6,394 nucleotides of DNA, taken from JAGQTE01 sp964648005. Its GTDB lineage: Bacteria; Actinomycetota; Acidimicrobiia; Acidimicrobiales; Acidimicrobilacustridaceae. Within the stretch, counting starts at the first letter, position 1; each line of letters opens with the position of its first letter. Position numbers and translations under genes: made by a program. The stretch spans positions 1-6,394 of the forward strand of contig CAZYKR010000253.1 of the NCBI GenBank assembly GCA_964648005.1, given 5' to 3'. This document shows positions 1 to 6,391 of the stretch, piece by piece. The notes under the pieces were generated by a model. That model saw only the letters and a list, made by a program, of their open reading frames with translations. It had not been told where the DNA came from and did no database searches.

Positions 1-1739
1 AGGAAGTAACTGACCTGTTCGGGGGCGATGTGCGGTGCCCGTTGCTGCGACGCAGCGAGCGCGGCGGGGATGTCGGGGTCCTCCATGAAGCCGTAGTGCA
101 GGATCACCTGCCAGAACCCGTCGCCGATCTCGGTGCTGGTGAGCCGCTGGACCGGCAACAGGCGAGGCACGGTCTCGCTGCGGATCGACAGCAGGACGAC
201 CTTCTCGTGCAGCGAGTTGTTGTGTTTGAGGTTCGCCATCAGGCTCGGCGGCGTCAGATCCGTGGCGCTGAACATGTAGACCGCCGTGCCGTCGACGCGC
301 TCGACCGGGTGGTCGTGGATGCTCTTGACGAAGGTCGTGATCGGCACCCGTCCCCGCATGATGCGGTCGGCCACGATCTGGCGGCCGCGGAACCAGGTGG
401 TGAGCACGGTGAACACGACGGCGCCGACCACGATCGGGAACCAGCCGCCCTCGTGGATCTTGAAGATGTTGGCGCCGAAGAAGCCGAGGTCGATGGCGAG
501 GAACCCGGTGCACGCCGCCATGGCGCGTCCCTTGCTCCACCCGAGGCGCTCGCGTGCCACCACGTAGAACAGCAGCGTGGTGATGACCATGGTCATGGTG
601 ACGGCCACGCCGTACGCCGCGGCCAGGTTGGTCGAGGAGCGGAACGTGATGACGAGCGTGACGCACGCCGCCATGAGCGCCCAGTTGATGGCCGAGATGT
701 AGATCTGCCCCATCTCCGCGGCGGAGGTGTGGCGGATGCGGACGCGCGGGCTGTAGCCCAACTGCACCGCCTGCATGGTGAGCGAGAAGGCGCCCGAGAT
801 CAGCGCCTGGGAGGCGATGACCGTCGCTGCGGTGGCCAGCGCTACCAGCGGCAGCTGGAACCAGTCGGGCGCCATGTTGAAGAACGGGCTCTCGATCTCC
901 GTCGGCTCGTTGATGAGCATGGCGCCCTGGCCGAAGTAGTTGAGCAGCAGGGCTGGCAGCACCAGCGAGAACCAGCCGAGCTTGATCGGCCGCTTGCCGA
1001 AGTGGCCCATGTCGGCGTAGAGCGCCTCGCCGCCGGTCACGACGAGGAAGACCGAGCCGAGGGCGAGAAAGCCGGTGAAGGTGTTGGTGGTGAAGAAGGT
1101 GACGGCGTAGGTGGGGTTCAGTGCGACGAACACCCCGGGGTGGTCGGCGAGGTGGATGGCACCGAGGACGGCCATCGTGATGAACCACACGACCATGATC
1201 GGCCCGAACACCCGGCCGATCGACCCGGTGCCACGCCGCTGGACGGCGAAGATGGCGATGAGGATGCCGACGGCGATCGGGATGACGAGCCGTTCGATGT
1301 CGGGGTTGACGACCGTGAGGCCCTCGACGGCGGACAGCACTGAGATCGCCGGGGTGATCATGCCGTCGCCGTAGAGCAGCGCCGTGCCGAACAGCCCGAT
1401 GAGCACCAGTACCCACCGTCGGCTCGACGGGTTCGAGCCGCGGGGGTTGATGATGGCGGTGAGGGCCAGGATGCCGCCCTCACCCTCGTTGTCGGCCTTC
1501 ATCACGAACGCCAGGTACTTGATGGTGATGATGATGATCAGCGACCAGAAGATGAGCGACAAGATGCCGAGGACGTTGGTCTCGTCGACCGTCAGCTGGT
1601 GCGCGTGGCCCGTGAACGACTCGCGCATGGCGTACAGCGGACTGGTGCCGATATCGCCGTAGACCACCCCCAATGCCCCCAGTGCCAGGAGCGCGGTGCG
1701 CTTCGGATCGGTGCCGCCTGTCGCCGCGTGTCCGCCCAT
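1..1739 (-). CDS. kup: Kup-family potassium uptake permease, C-terminus cut by window edge
   Basis: This is a low-affinity potassium importer of the Kup/HAK/KT family in the cytoplasmic membrane, thought to work as a K+/H+ symporter. Translating the minus strand from 1739 gives 579 residues with no stop before the window edge. Family hallmarks seen in order are GVVYGDIGTSPLY (residues 24-36), KADNEGEGGI (81-90), GDGMITPAISVLSAVEGL (124-141), TGGEALYADMGHFG (235-248), LNYFGQGA (266-273), SGAFSLTMQAVQLGYSPR (315-332) and AAYGVAVTMTM (374-384). About a dozen hydrophobic segments end near residue 450. A soluble C-terminal domain follows, with the family-like NLKHNNSLHEKVVLL stretch at 503-517. 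Full-length Kup proteins run about 600-670 residues, so a few tens are missing. ATG at 1739 puts 16 residues before the first conserved strand segment, which is normal. An in-frame ATG at 1796 would add 19 unremarkable residues. No Shine-Dalgarno sequence precedes either start. The family call is secure; the exact start is less so. Confidence 0.95.
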   Translation of the reverse strand, partial: MGGHAATGGTDPKRTALLALGALGVVYGDIGTSPLYAMRESFTGHAHQLTVDETNVLGILSLIFWSLIIIITIKYLAFVMKADNEGEGGILALTAIINPRGSNPSSRRWVLVLIGLFGTALLYGDGMITPAISVLSAVEGLTVVNPDIERLVIPIAVGILIAIFAVQRRGTGSIGRVFGPIMVVWFITMAVLGAIHLADHPGVFVALNPTYAVTFFTTNTFTGFLALGSVFLVVTGGEALYADMGHFGKRPIKLGWFSLVLPALLLNYFGQGAMLINEPTEIESPFFNMAPDWFQLPLVALATAATVIASQALISGAFSLTMQAVQLGYSPRVRIRHTSAAEMGQIYISAINWALMAACVTLVITFRSSTNLAAAYGVAVTMTMVITTLLFYVVARERLGWSKGRAMAACTGFLAIDLGFFGANIFKIHEGGWFPIVVGAVVFTVLTTWFRGRQIVADRIMRGRVPITTFVKSIHDHPVERVDGTAVYMFSATDLTPPSLMANLKHNNSLHEKVVLLSIRSETVPRLLPVQRLTSTEIGDGFWQVILHYGFMEDPDIPAALAASQQRAPHIAPEQVSYF

Positions 1740-1794
1740 GTGAGCCGAGACGCTATCGACCGGGGCATGCGGAGCGGAAACGTAGGCTGACGCC
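1740..1794. promoter_or_regulatory. Divergent promoter region between kup and the kinase-like gene
   Basis: This 55-base gap must hold the control signals for both divergent genes. On the plus strand TAGGCT (1783-1788) fits the TAnnnT pattern of a -10 box. It ends six bases before the ATG at 1795, which would place the transcription start on the ATG itself. On the minus strand TAGCGT (1755-1750) ends ten bases before the kup ATG, predicting a leader of only a few bases. Neither gene has a clear Shine-Dalgarno sequence, so leaderless transcripts, which are common in actinobacteria, are a reasonable reading. I see no convincing -35 boxes. The gap is too short for a c-di-AMP riboswitch of the kind that precedes some potassium transporter genes. 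The -10 assignments are inference. Confidence 0.4.
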
Positions 1795-3216
1795 ATGTCA
1801 ACAGAGCCGAAAGGCGCGGGGCCGGCGCACACGATCGTCCGATCGCCGGCGGACCTCCTGCGGCTCGTGGTGGCGGCGGTGGTCTTCGCGTTGCTGCTCG
1901 TCCTGGAGCTGTTCTTCGGATCGGCCCTGGTGGAGTTCACGGCGCAGCTGCTCCAGGGCGCGTCTGCCCTGCCGTCGTGGCTGCTGACCGGGGTCGTGAT
2001 CGTCACCCGCATCGGGGTGACGGTGGTGTTCTGGGTCGGGCTGGCCGTCAGCCTGTGGCGCCGGCGTTTCCGGCTGCTGCTCACGATGGTCGTGGCCGTG
2101 TTGGCGTCGACGGTGATCTACACGGTGGTGGACGACGTGCTCGAGACGCGCCGCGAGTCGTTGATCACGATCAACGACACCGTGCTGGTGGTGTTCGACG
2201 AAGGGGACTACCCGACGGCGGCCGCCCTCGCTGCCGCCATCGCCTTGCTGACGGCGGCGGCGCCCTGGTTGTCTCGCCGCGGTCGGCGGCTCGGGTGGAC
2301 GCTGGTCGTGCTGCTCGCCGTGTCACGGTTCTTGACGGCGCCGGTGTCGTTCGACTCGCCCGTGGCGTTCGCCTCGGGCTGGTTCGCCGGCGCCGCCGTA
2401 CTCGTCGCCATGGGGGCGCCGGCCCGGCGCGCCAGTCGCGACTCGGTGATGGACGGTCTGACCGGCGTCGGCGTCGACCTGGCCGAGTTGGAGCCGGCGG
2501 CGGTCGACGCCCGCGGCTCGACCCCGTACTTCGGCACGACGACGGACGGGCACCGGCTCTTCGTCAAGGTGCTCGGCGAGGACGAGCGCAGCGCCGATCT
2601 GCTGTTTCGGATGTATCGCCGCCTCCTGCCGCGCGACCTCGGTGACGAGCGCCCGTTCTCCAGCCTGCGTCGTGCCGTCGAGCATGAGGCGCTCGTGGCG
2701 TTGGCGGCGCGTGACGCCGGGGTGCGCACGCCGCGCCTGGTGGCGTTCGCCGCCTGCGAGCCGGCATCGTTCGTGCTGGCGTACGAGGCGATCGAGGGCG
2801 CGTCGTGGGATCGCTTCACCGCCGACGAGCTGACACCGGACAAGGTGGCGGCGCTGTGGGAGCTGGTGCAGATCCTGCGGACGCACCGCATCGCCCATCG
2901 CGATCTGCGCCTCGCCAACCTGTTCCTCGGTGCCGACGGCGAGGTGTGGCTGATCGACTTCGGCTTCTCGGAGTTGGCGGCGTCGGACACCTTGCTGGCC
3001 ACGGACCTGGCCGAGCTGTTGACGTCGATGGCCTCCGTCGTCGGACCGGAGGCGTCGATCGCCGCCGGCTACGCCGCGGTCGGCGGCGACATCGCCGAAG
3101 CGCTGCCGCGCCTGCGGTCGTTCGCCCTCTCGGGCGCCACACGCTCGGCCGTCAAGGCTGACCCGGAGTTGTTGCCGGGCGTGGAGCGCGCCGTGCGGGC
3201 GGCAACCGGCGCTTAG
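1795..3216 (+). CDS. Polytopic membrane protein with C-terminal protein-kinase-like domain
   Basis: This 473-residue protein has two parts. Residues 20-207 hold about six hydrophobic segments (near 20-43, 62-88, 93-112, 143-157, 168-183 and 190-207), so it should sit in the cytoplasmic membrane. Residues 241-445 look like a protein-kinase-like fold of the RIO/ABC1/aminoglycoside-phosphotransferase type. Visible marks are HRLFVKVL with likely ATP-binding Lys258, a helix with Glu296/Glu298, the catalytic loop HRDLRLANL (Asp370, Asn375) and the metal-binding IDFGFSEL (Asp388). All key residues are present, so an active phosphotransferase is likely; its substrate is unknown. The opening (RSPADLLRLVV) and layout recall, from memory, the front half of larger actinobacterial proteins in which such a kinase part precedes a lysylphosphatidylglycerol-synthase-like flippase domain. 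Here the gene stops after the kinase part. ATG at 1795 is the only sensible start. The stop overlaps the ligase stop. Confidence 0.8.
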   Translation: MSTEPKGAGPAHTIVRSPADLLRLVVAAVVFALLLVLELFFGSALVEFTAQLLQGASALPSWLLTGVVIVTRIGVTVVFWVGLAVSLWRRRFRLLLTMVVAVLASTVIYTVVDDVLETRRESLITINDTVLVVFDEGDYPTAAALAAAIALLTAAAPWLSRRGRRLGWTLVVLLAVSRFLTAPVSFDSPVAFASGWFAGAAVLVAMGAPARRASRDSVMDGLTGVGVDLAELEPAAVDARGSTPYFGTTTDGHRLFVKVLGEDERSADLLFRMYRRLLPRDLGDERPFSSLRRAVEHEALVALAARDAGVRTPRLVAFAACEPASFVLAYEAIEGASWDRFTADELTPDKVAALWELVQILRTHRIAHRDLRLANLFLGADGEVWLIDFGFSELAASDTLLATDLAELLTSMASVVGPEASIAAGYAAVGGDIAEALPRLRSFALSGATRSAVKADPELLPGVERAVRAATGA

Positions 3217-4760
3217 CTCTGGTCGCGCAGCAGGCGGCGCAGGATCTTGCCCGAGGCCGACTTGGGGATCTCGTCGACGAACTCGACGATGCGCACCTGC
3301 TTGTAGTGCGCCACCTCGCCCGCCACGAACTCCTGGATGTCCGACGCGCTGGCGTCGGCGCCGGGCTTGAGGGCGATGAAGGCCTTGGGTAGCTCACCGG
3401 CCTCGTCGTCGGGGACGCCGATGACAGCGGCGTCGGCGACAGCGTCGTGGGTGAGCAGCAGCGCCTCGAGCTCGGCGGGCGGTACCTGGAAGCCCTTGTA
3501 CTTGATGAGCTCCTTGAGGCGGTCAACGATCAGGTAATGCCCGTCCTCGTCGATGCGGGCGACGTCGCCGGTGTGCAGCCAGCCGTCGGCGTCGATGGTG
3601 TCGGCGGTGGCCTGGGCGTTGTTGAGGTACCCGGCCATGACCATGGGGCCTCGCACCCACAGCTCGCCCTCGCCGCCGTCGGGGGCGTCCTCGCCGGTGG
3701 CCGGGTCGACGATGCGGCACTCGACGTTGGGCAGCGCCAGGCCGATCGTGCCGGGCTTGTACTGCCCCTGCGGGGTGGCGTGGCTCACCGGGCTCAGCTC
3801 GGTCATGCCGTAGCCCTGCACCACCTCGACGCCGAGTCGATCGCCGGCCTCCTGCGCCAGCTCCGGGCCGAGCGGCGCTGCGCCCGAGAAGAGCTGCTCG
3901 AGCGAGGACAGGTCGTAGTTGTCGACGATCGGGTGCTTGGCCATCGCCAGCACGATCGGCGGCACGATGAACGCCCGGCGGATCTTGTGGTCCTGGGCGA
4001 GCTGCAGGAACTGCTCGAGGTCGAAGCGGGGCACGGTCACGACAGTGCCGCCGGCGGCGAGGCCGCCGTTCATCAGCACCTGCATGCCGTAGATGTGGAA
4101 GAACGGCAACACGGCCAAGATGGCCTCGCCCTCGGCGATCGGCAGGACCGAGTCGCACTGCACGATGTTGGCGACGAGGTTGCGGTGCGTCAGCATCACG
4201 CCCTTGCTCAGGCCGGTCGTGCCGCTCGAGTAGGGGAGCACGACGACGTCGGTCGCCGGGTCGACCGGGACCTGCTCGGCGAGCGGCTCGCCGAAGAGGT
4301 CGAGCAGGTTGGTTACGCCCTCGACGGGGTCGATGGTGACGATCTCGGTGACCTTCGTGCCCTCGACGGCGGCGCGTGCCGTCTCGAGGAACATCCCGAT
4401 CGTGATCAGGATCGTGGCGCCCGAGTCGTTGAGCTGATGCGTCACCTCGTGTGCCGTGTACGTGGGGTTGATGGTGGTCACGGCGCCGCCGGCGTACGCC
4501 GTGCCGTGGAACACGACGGCGTACTCGGGCAGGTTCGGCGCCATGATCCCGACCACGTCTCCTTCGCCGATGCCCCGGGCGGCGAGCCCGCCGGCGAGCG
4601 CAGCGATGGCGCCGCGCAGGTCCCCGTAGGTGATCGTGCGCCCGGACGGTCCGTCGATGAGGGCCGGCTGATCGGCCAGACGGTCGGCGTGGCGCAGCAC
4701 GTACTCGGTCAGCGGCACGTTCGGGATGTCGAGGTCGGCAAAGGTGCTGGGGATCGTCAC
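3213..4760 (-). CDS. AMP-forming acyl/aryl-CoA ligase, 4-coumarate--CoA ligase/FadD type
   Basis: This cytoplasmic enzyme (515 residues) activates a carboxylic acid with ATP to an acyl-adenylate and transfers it to coenzyme A. Adenylate-forming motifs appear in order: YSSGTTGLSKGVMLTH (177-192, phosphate-binding loop), LPFFHIYG (218-225), YGMTELSPV (317-325), GELWVRG (365-371), GWLHTGD (393-399, Asp398), DRLKELIKYKG (413-423, Arg414) and PKSASGKILRR (499-509, with catalytic Lys505). Length and motif order match complete 4CL-like and fatty-acyl-CoA ligases. The substrate (aromatic acid, medium-chain fatty acid or other) cannot be read from these motifs. The start is GTG at 4760, set by a good ribosome binding site six bases upstream; earlier in-frame codons run antisense to the P450 gene. 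The gene diverges from the P450, hinting at shared control. Confidence is high for the family and low for the substrate. Confidence 0.95.
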   Translation of the reverse strand: MTIPSTFADLDIPNVPLTEYVLRHADRLADQPALIDGPSGRTITYGDLRGAIAALAGGLAARGIGEGDVVGIMAPNLPEYAVVFHGTAYAGGAVTTINPTYTAHEVTHQLNDSGATILITIGMFLETARAAVEGTKVTEIVTIDPVEGVTNLLDLFGEPLAEQVPVDPATDVVVLPYSSGTTGLSKGVMLTHRNLVANIVQCDSVLPIAEGEAILAVLPFFHIYGMQVLMNGGLAAGGTVVTVPRFDLEQFLQLAQDHKIRRAFIVPPIVLAMAKHPIVDNYDLSSLEQLFSGAAPLGPELAQEAGDRLGVEVVQGYGMTELSPVSHATPQGQYKPGTIGLALPNVECRIVDPATGEDAPDGGEGELWVRGPMVMAGYLNNAQATADTIDADGWLHTGDVARIDEDGHYLIVDRLKELIKYKGFQVPPAELEALLLTHDAVADAAVIGVPDDEAGELPKAFIALKPGADASASDIQEFVAGEVAHYKQVRIVEFVDEIPKSASGKILRRLLRDQS

Positions 4761-4766
4761 GGCAGG

Positions 4767-4772
4767 CTCCTC
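4767..4772 (-). promoter_or_regulatory. Ribosome binding site of the CoA ligase gene
   Basis: GAGGAG on the minus strand lies six bases before the GTG at 4760. It decides this non-ATG start. From there the protein begins MTIPSTFADLDIPNVPL, a usual opening for this ligase group. Confidence 0.85.
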
Positions 4773-4837
4773 GCAGGGGTTCCGGTCGGCCGCGCACGAT
4801 AGCCGCCGGTGACACGATGGGCGCCGGGTCCGGGGCG

Positions 4838-4843
4838 AAGGAG
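4838..4843 (+). promoter_or_regulatory. Ribosome binding site of the P450 gene
   Basis: AAGGAG lies six bases before the ATG at 4850. This favours 4850 over the in-frame ATG at 4817, which has no such site and would add 11 residues (MGAGSGAKEHA) unlike a P450 N-terminus. Confidence 0.85.
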
Positions 4844-4849
4844 CACGCA

Positions 4850-6013
4850 ATGGTCGATCCGCACGACATCGTCGACATCGACGCCGACGTGGATGCGCTC
4901 GTCGACTGCGCCGACCCGTACGCGCTGTTCGCCACGTGGCGCGCCGCCGGGCCGCGGCTGCGCACACCGTCGGGCTTCGTCGTGGCGACGTCGTGGCAGG
5001 CGGCGATGGCGGCGCTGCGCGACCCGTCGGCGACCTCGGGCCTGATCGGTCAGCGCTACCGCGACGCGCTGCCACCCGGTGCCGCGCGCGATGAGCTGTC
5101 GCGCCGCATCAACTTCCTCGACCCGCCGGACCACCCCCGGGTGCGCGCCTTGGTGGCGAAGGCGTTCACGCCCCGTCGCGTCGCCGAGCTGCGGCCCTAC
5201 GTCGAGTCGACGGCGTCGTCGTTGCTCGATGAGCTCGTGGCCCGAGGGCGCTTCGACCTCCTGCACCACTTCTGCCACCAGGTGCCGTCGCTGGTGATCT
5301 CCGAGCTGCTGGGCGTCCCGGTTGCCGAGCGTGATCGGCTCACGGCCCTCAGCGATGCCGTCACCCCGCTGCTCGGCCTGTCGGTCACCGACGACGAGCG
5401 CACGGCCGCCGTGGCGGCGGCCGAGGAGATGCACGCCACGTTGGGTGCGCTGCTCGCCGACCGTCAGGCCCACCCCGGTGACGATCTGCTGTCGGCGTTG
5501 GTGACCGCCGAGGAGGATGGTGCTCGCCTCAGCCGCGCCGAGCTCCTGTCGCTGGCCGCCACCCTGTACTCCGCCGGACACCGCACGACCCGTGACCTGA
5601 CCGTCAACGGCATGGCGGTGCTGCTCACGGGGGGCGCGACGTTCGGTTCCGACGTGGCATCGACGGTGCAGGAGATGCTGCGGTTCGAGACGCCGACGCT
5701 CTACGTCGCCCGCGTCACGGCCGGGGGGCCGGTCCTCGTGTTGCTGGGCTCGGCCAACCGCGACCCGGCCGTCTACGGCGACGCCGACGTGTTCCGCCCG
5801 GAGCGCTGGCAGGTCGAGCCGGCACCGCCGACGCCGTTGTCGTTCGCCTTCGGTGCGCACTACTGCCTGGGCGCGTCGCTGGCCCGCATGGAGGCCGAGG
5901 TGATGGTGGGGGCTCTGGCCGCCGTGCCGCTCGCCCTCGACACGACGGCGCTCGAGTGGCGACTCCGCGGCCCGTTCCGCTCGCTGGCCGCCCTCCCGGT
6001 CCGCGTGGCCTGA
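4850..6013 (+). CDS. Cytochrome P450 with shortened J-helix and K-helix/beta regions
   Basis: This is a soluble bacterial heme monooxygenase-type protein of 387 residues, a little shorter than the usual 400-420. Seen in order are the C-helix LDPPDHPRVRALVAKAFTPRR (split here as LDPPDHPRVR, 90-99, and ALVAKAFTPRR, 100-110; His95 and Arg99 are likely heme-propionate contacts), I-helix AGHRTT (242-247), ExxR as EMLR (275-278), SANRDP (301-306) and the heme loop FAFGAHYCLG (332-341) with axial Cys339. Three oddities stand out. The acidic residue normally before the I-helix threonine (AGHETT in many relatives) is Arg245. The stretch from the I-helix to ExxR is about six residues shorter than usual. 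About 12 residues normally found between the conserved Arg (here Arg288) and the Ala-Gly before the next strand are absent. Reading frame is kept on both sides of each gap. Substrate and redox partner are unknown; no ferredoxin gene is adjacent. It diverges from the CoA ligase. Confidence 0.93.
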   Translation: MVDPHDIVDIDADVDALVDCADPYALFATWRAAGPRLRTPSGFVVATSWQAAMAALRDPSATSGLIGQRYRDALPPGAARDELSRRINFLDPPDHPRVRALVAKAFTPRRVAELRPYVESTASSLLDELVARGRFDLLHHFCHQVPSLVISELLGVPVAERDRLTALSDAVTPLLGLSVTDDERTAAVAAAEEMHATLGALLADRQAHPGDDLLSALVTAEEDGARLSRAELLSLAATLYSAGHRTTRDLTVNGMAVLLTGGATFGSDVASTVQEMLRFETPTLYVARVTAGGPVLVLLGSANRDPAVYGDADVFRPERWQVEPAPPTPLSFAFGAHYCLGASLARMEAEVMVGALAAVPLALDTTALEWRLRGPFRSLAALPVRVA

Positions 6014-6066
6014 TCCACGGGCCGCTCCTCCGGCGGGTGACCTGACAGTCGTGTCAGGATCTGGCG
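6014..6066. promoter_or_regulatory. Intergenic region between P450 and sulfatase-like start
   Basis: This 53-base gap carries the inverted repeat described separately and a ribosome binding site, AGGA (6056-6059), seven bases before the ATG at 6067. No clear -10 or -35 box was seen. Confidence 0.4.
6041..6058. promoter_or_regulatory. Perfect inverted repeat, likely operator
   Basis: CCTGACA (6041-6047), centre GTCG, and TGTCAGG (6052-6058) form a perfect 7-bp inverted repeat. The symmetry and size fit a dimeric repressor site; TGACA...TGTCA palindromes are typical of TetR-family operators in actinobacteria. Its right arm overlaps the ribosome binding site of the gene starting at 6067, so bound protein would block that gene, and an RNA hairpin could hide the site. 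No T-run follows on either strand, so an intrinsic terminator for the P450 gene is less likely, though possible. The regulator is not in the window. Confidence 0.55.
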
Positions 6067-6159
6067 ATGGAGCCGGGGGACTTCCAGGGGACGATCGCGC
6101 GCTACGCCACCGACGGCGCGGTGGCGCACTGGCCGGAGCCGGCGCGCCCGCCGGACGGC
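6067..6159 (+). pseudogene. 5' fragment of an arylsulfatase-like gene
   Basis: From ATG at 6067 the frame reads MEPGDFQGTIARYATDG then AVAHWPEPARPPDG, 31 residues. From memory, actinobacterial arylsulfatases begin in this way: an F-G-x-I-x-R stretch, then WPEPxRxPxG, then APNVVxVLxDD, which leads into the metal site. Here the pattern stops exactly after PPDG. The next codons read HRANTPGA and then TGA at 6184-6186, with no Asp-Asp or sulfatase Cys/Ser signature. So only the start of the gene is present, broken by the junction near 6154-6163. A ribosome binding site and a palindrome precede it, as for a real gene start. The family call rests on a short stretch and remains moderate. Confidence 0.5.
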
Positions 6160-6163
6160 CATC
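6154..6163. other. Junction joining two unrelated gene starts head to head
   Basis: The sulfatase-like frame is convincing up to GACGGC (6154-6159). The VOC frame, read from the right on the minus strand, is convincing down to GATGGC (6163-6158). The two overlap by a few bases (GGC, 6157-6160 region), which is a microhomology-type joint. Hand-counted GC is about 76% over 5821-6000 and about 58% over 6181-6360. This may be an assembly or amplification chimera, or a real inversion or insertion. Confidence 0.6.
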
Positions 6164-6391
6164 GAGCCAATACTCCTGGAGCATGAAGGCTACTTTGTCG
6201 AGTTCCAGCCAACACCAGCGGATGCGCCCATCGGGGCTCCACTCGTTGGTGAGGACAAAGCCGAGACCGTCCACATAGAAACGCAAGGACGCTTCGATAT
6301 CCGTAACGCCGAAGAAGGGTACGGCGAGCGATGCCGAATGGCGAGGATTGGATTGGCCCAATGTGGGCGGTTCTCCCCAAGTGTACGGCAT
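6157..6391 (-). CDS. N-terminal half of a VOC (glyoxalase/bleomycin-resistance-like) protein, truncated
   Basis: Read on the minus strand from the ATG at 6391, residues 22-78 show the first beta-alpha-beta-beta-beta module of a vicinal-oxygen-chelate protein: LAVPFFGVTDIEASLRFYV (22-40), DGLGFVLTNEWSPDGRIRW (41-59) and CWLELDKVAFMLQEYWLDG (60-78). Family members of this kind are usually 120-150 residues with a second module after this point. Here homology ends at 78 and the frame runs on through antisense of the sulfatase and P450 genes, which is not real protein. Glu73 sits where VOC enzymes often bind metal, but function (lyase, dioxygenase, drug binding) cannot be told from half a domain. 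The true start is uncertain: 6391 is three bases from the window edge, and the first 20 residues are atypical. Base composition is clearly lower in GC than the neighbours. Confidence 0.65.

Larger units (their letters stand above)
4761..4849. promoter_or_regulatory. Divergent control region between CoA ligase and P450 genes
   Basis: This 89-base gap serves both divergent genes. On the minus strand TATCGT (4801-4796) fits TAnnnT and would give the ligase a leader of roughly 28 bases including its ribosome binding site. I see no matching -35 box and no clear -10 for the P450. An imperfect inverted repeat (CCGGTCGGC at 4782-4790 against GCCGCCGG at 4802-4809) brackets the candidate -10. It could be an operator, but such GC-rich pairs arise easily by chance here. 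Confidence 0.35.

Noticed and set aside
30..1343. Long plus-strand open frame opposite kup (437 residues).
   Set aside because: It is antisense to a clear Kup coding region; its composition (many Asp, Arg, Gly, His) is what high-GC antisense frames give.
1521..1540. Short run of repeated gatgat-like triplets.
   Set aside because: It encodes consecutive isoleucines (residues 68-71) in a Kup membrane helix and is not a separate repeat element.
3447..4802. Long plus-strand frame (451 residues) opposite the ligase.
   Set aside because: It is antisense to the ligase motifs and has the His/Asp/Val/Arg-rich make-up of a shadow frame.
4782..4809. Imperfect inverted repeat in the ligase-P450 gap as a terminator or attenuator.
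   Set aside because: The arms differ by one base, consist only of G and C apart from that base, and no T-run follows; chance is likely in this composition.
3523..4965. Second long minus-strand frame (480 residues) inside the ligase region.
   Set aside because: It is out of frame with the ligase, very rich in Arg, Pro and Gly, and has no recognisable motif.
4761..5075. N-terminal extension of the CoA ligase to an ATG at 5075.
   Set aside because: The extension is antisense to P450 codons, is rich in Arg and Pro, and bypasses the strong ribosome binding site before the GTG at 4760.
4757..6391. A 544-residue minus-strand frame beginning with VOC sequence.
   Set aside because: Only residues up to about 78 resemble VOC proteins. 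The rest is antisense of the sulfatase-like start and of the P450 gene, so it is not a real fusion protein.
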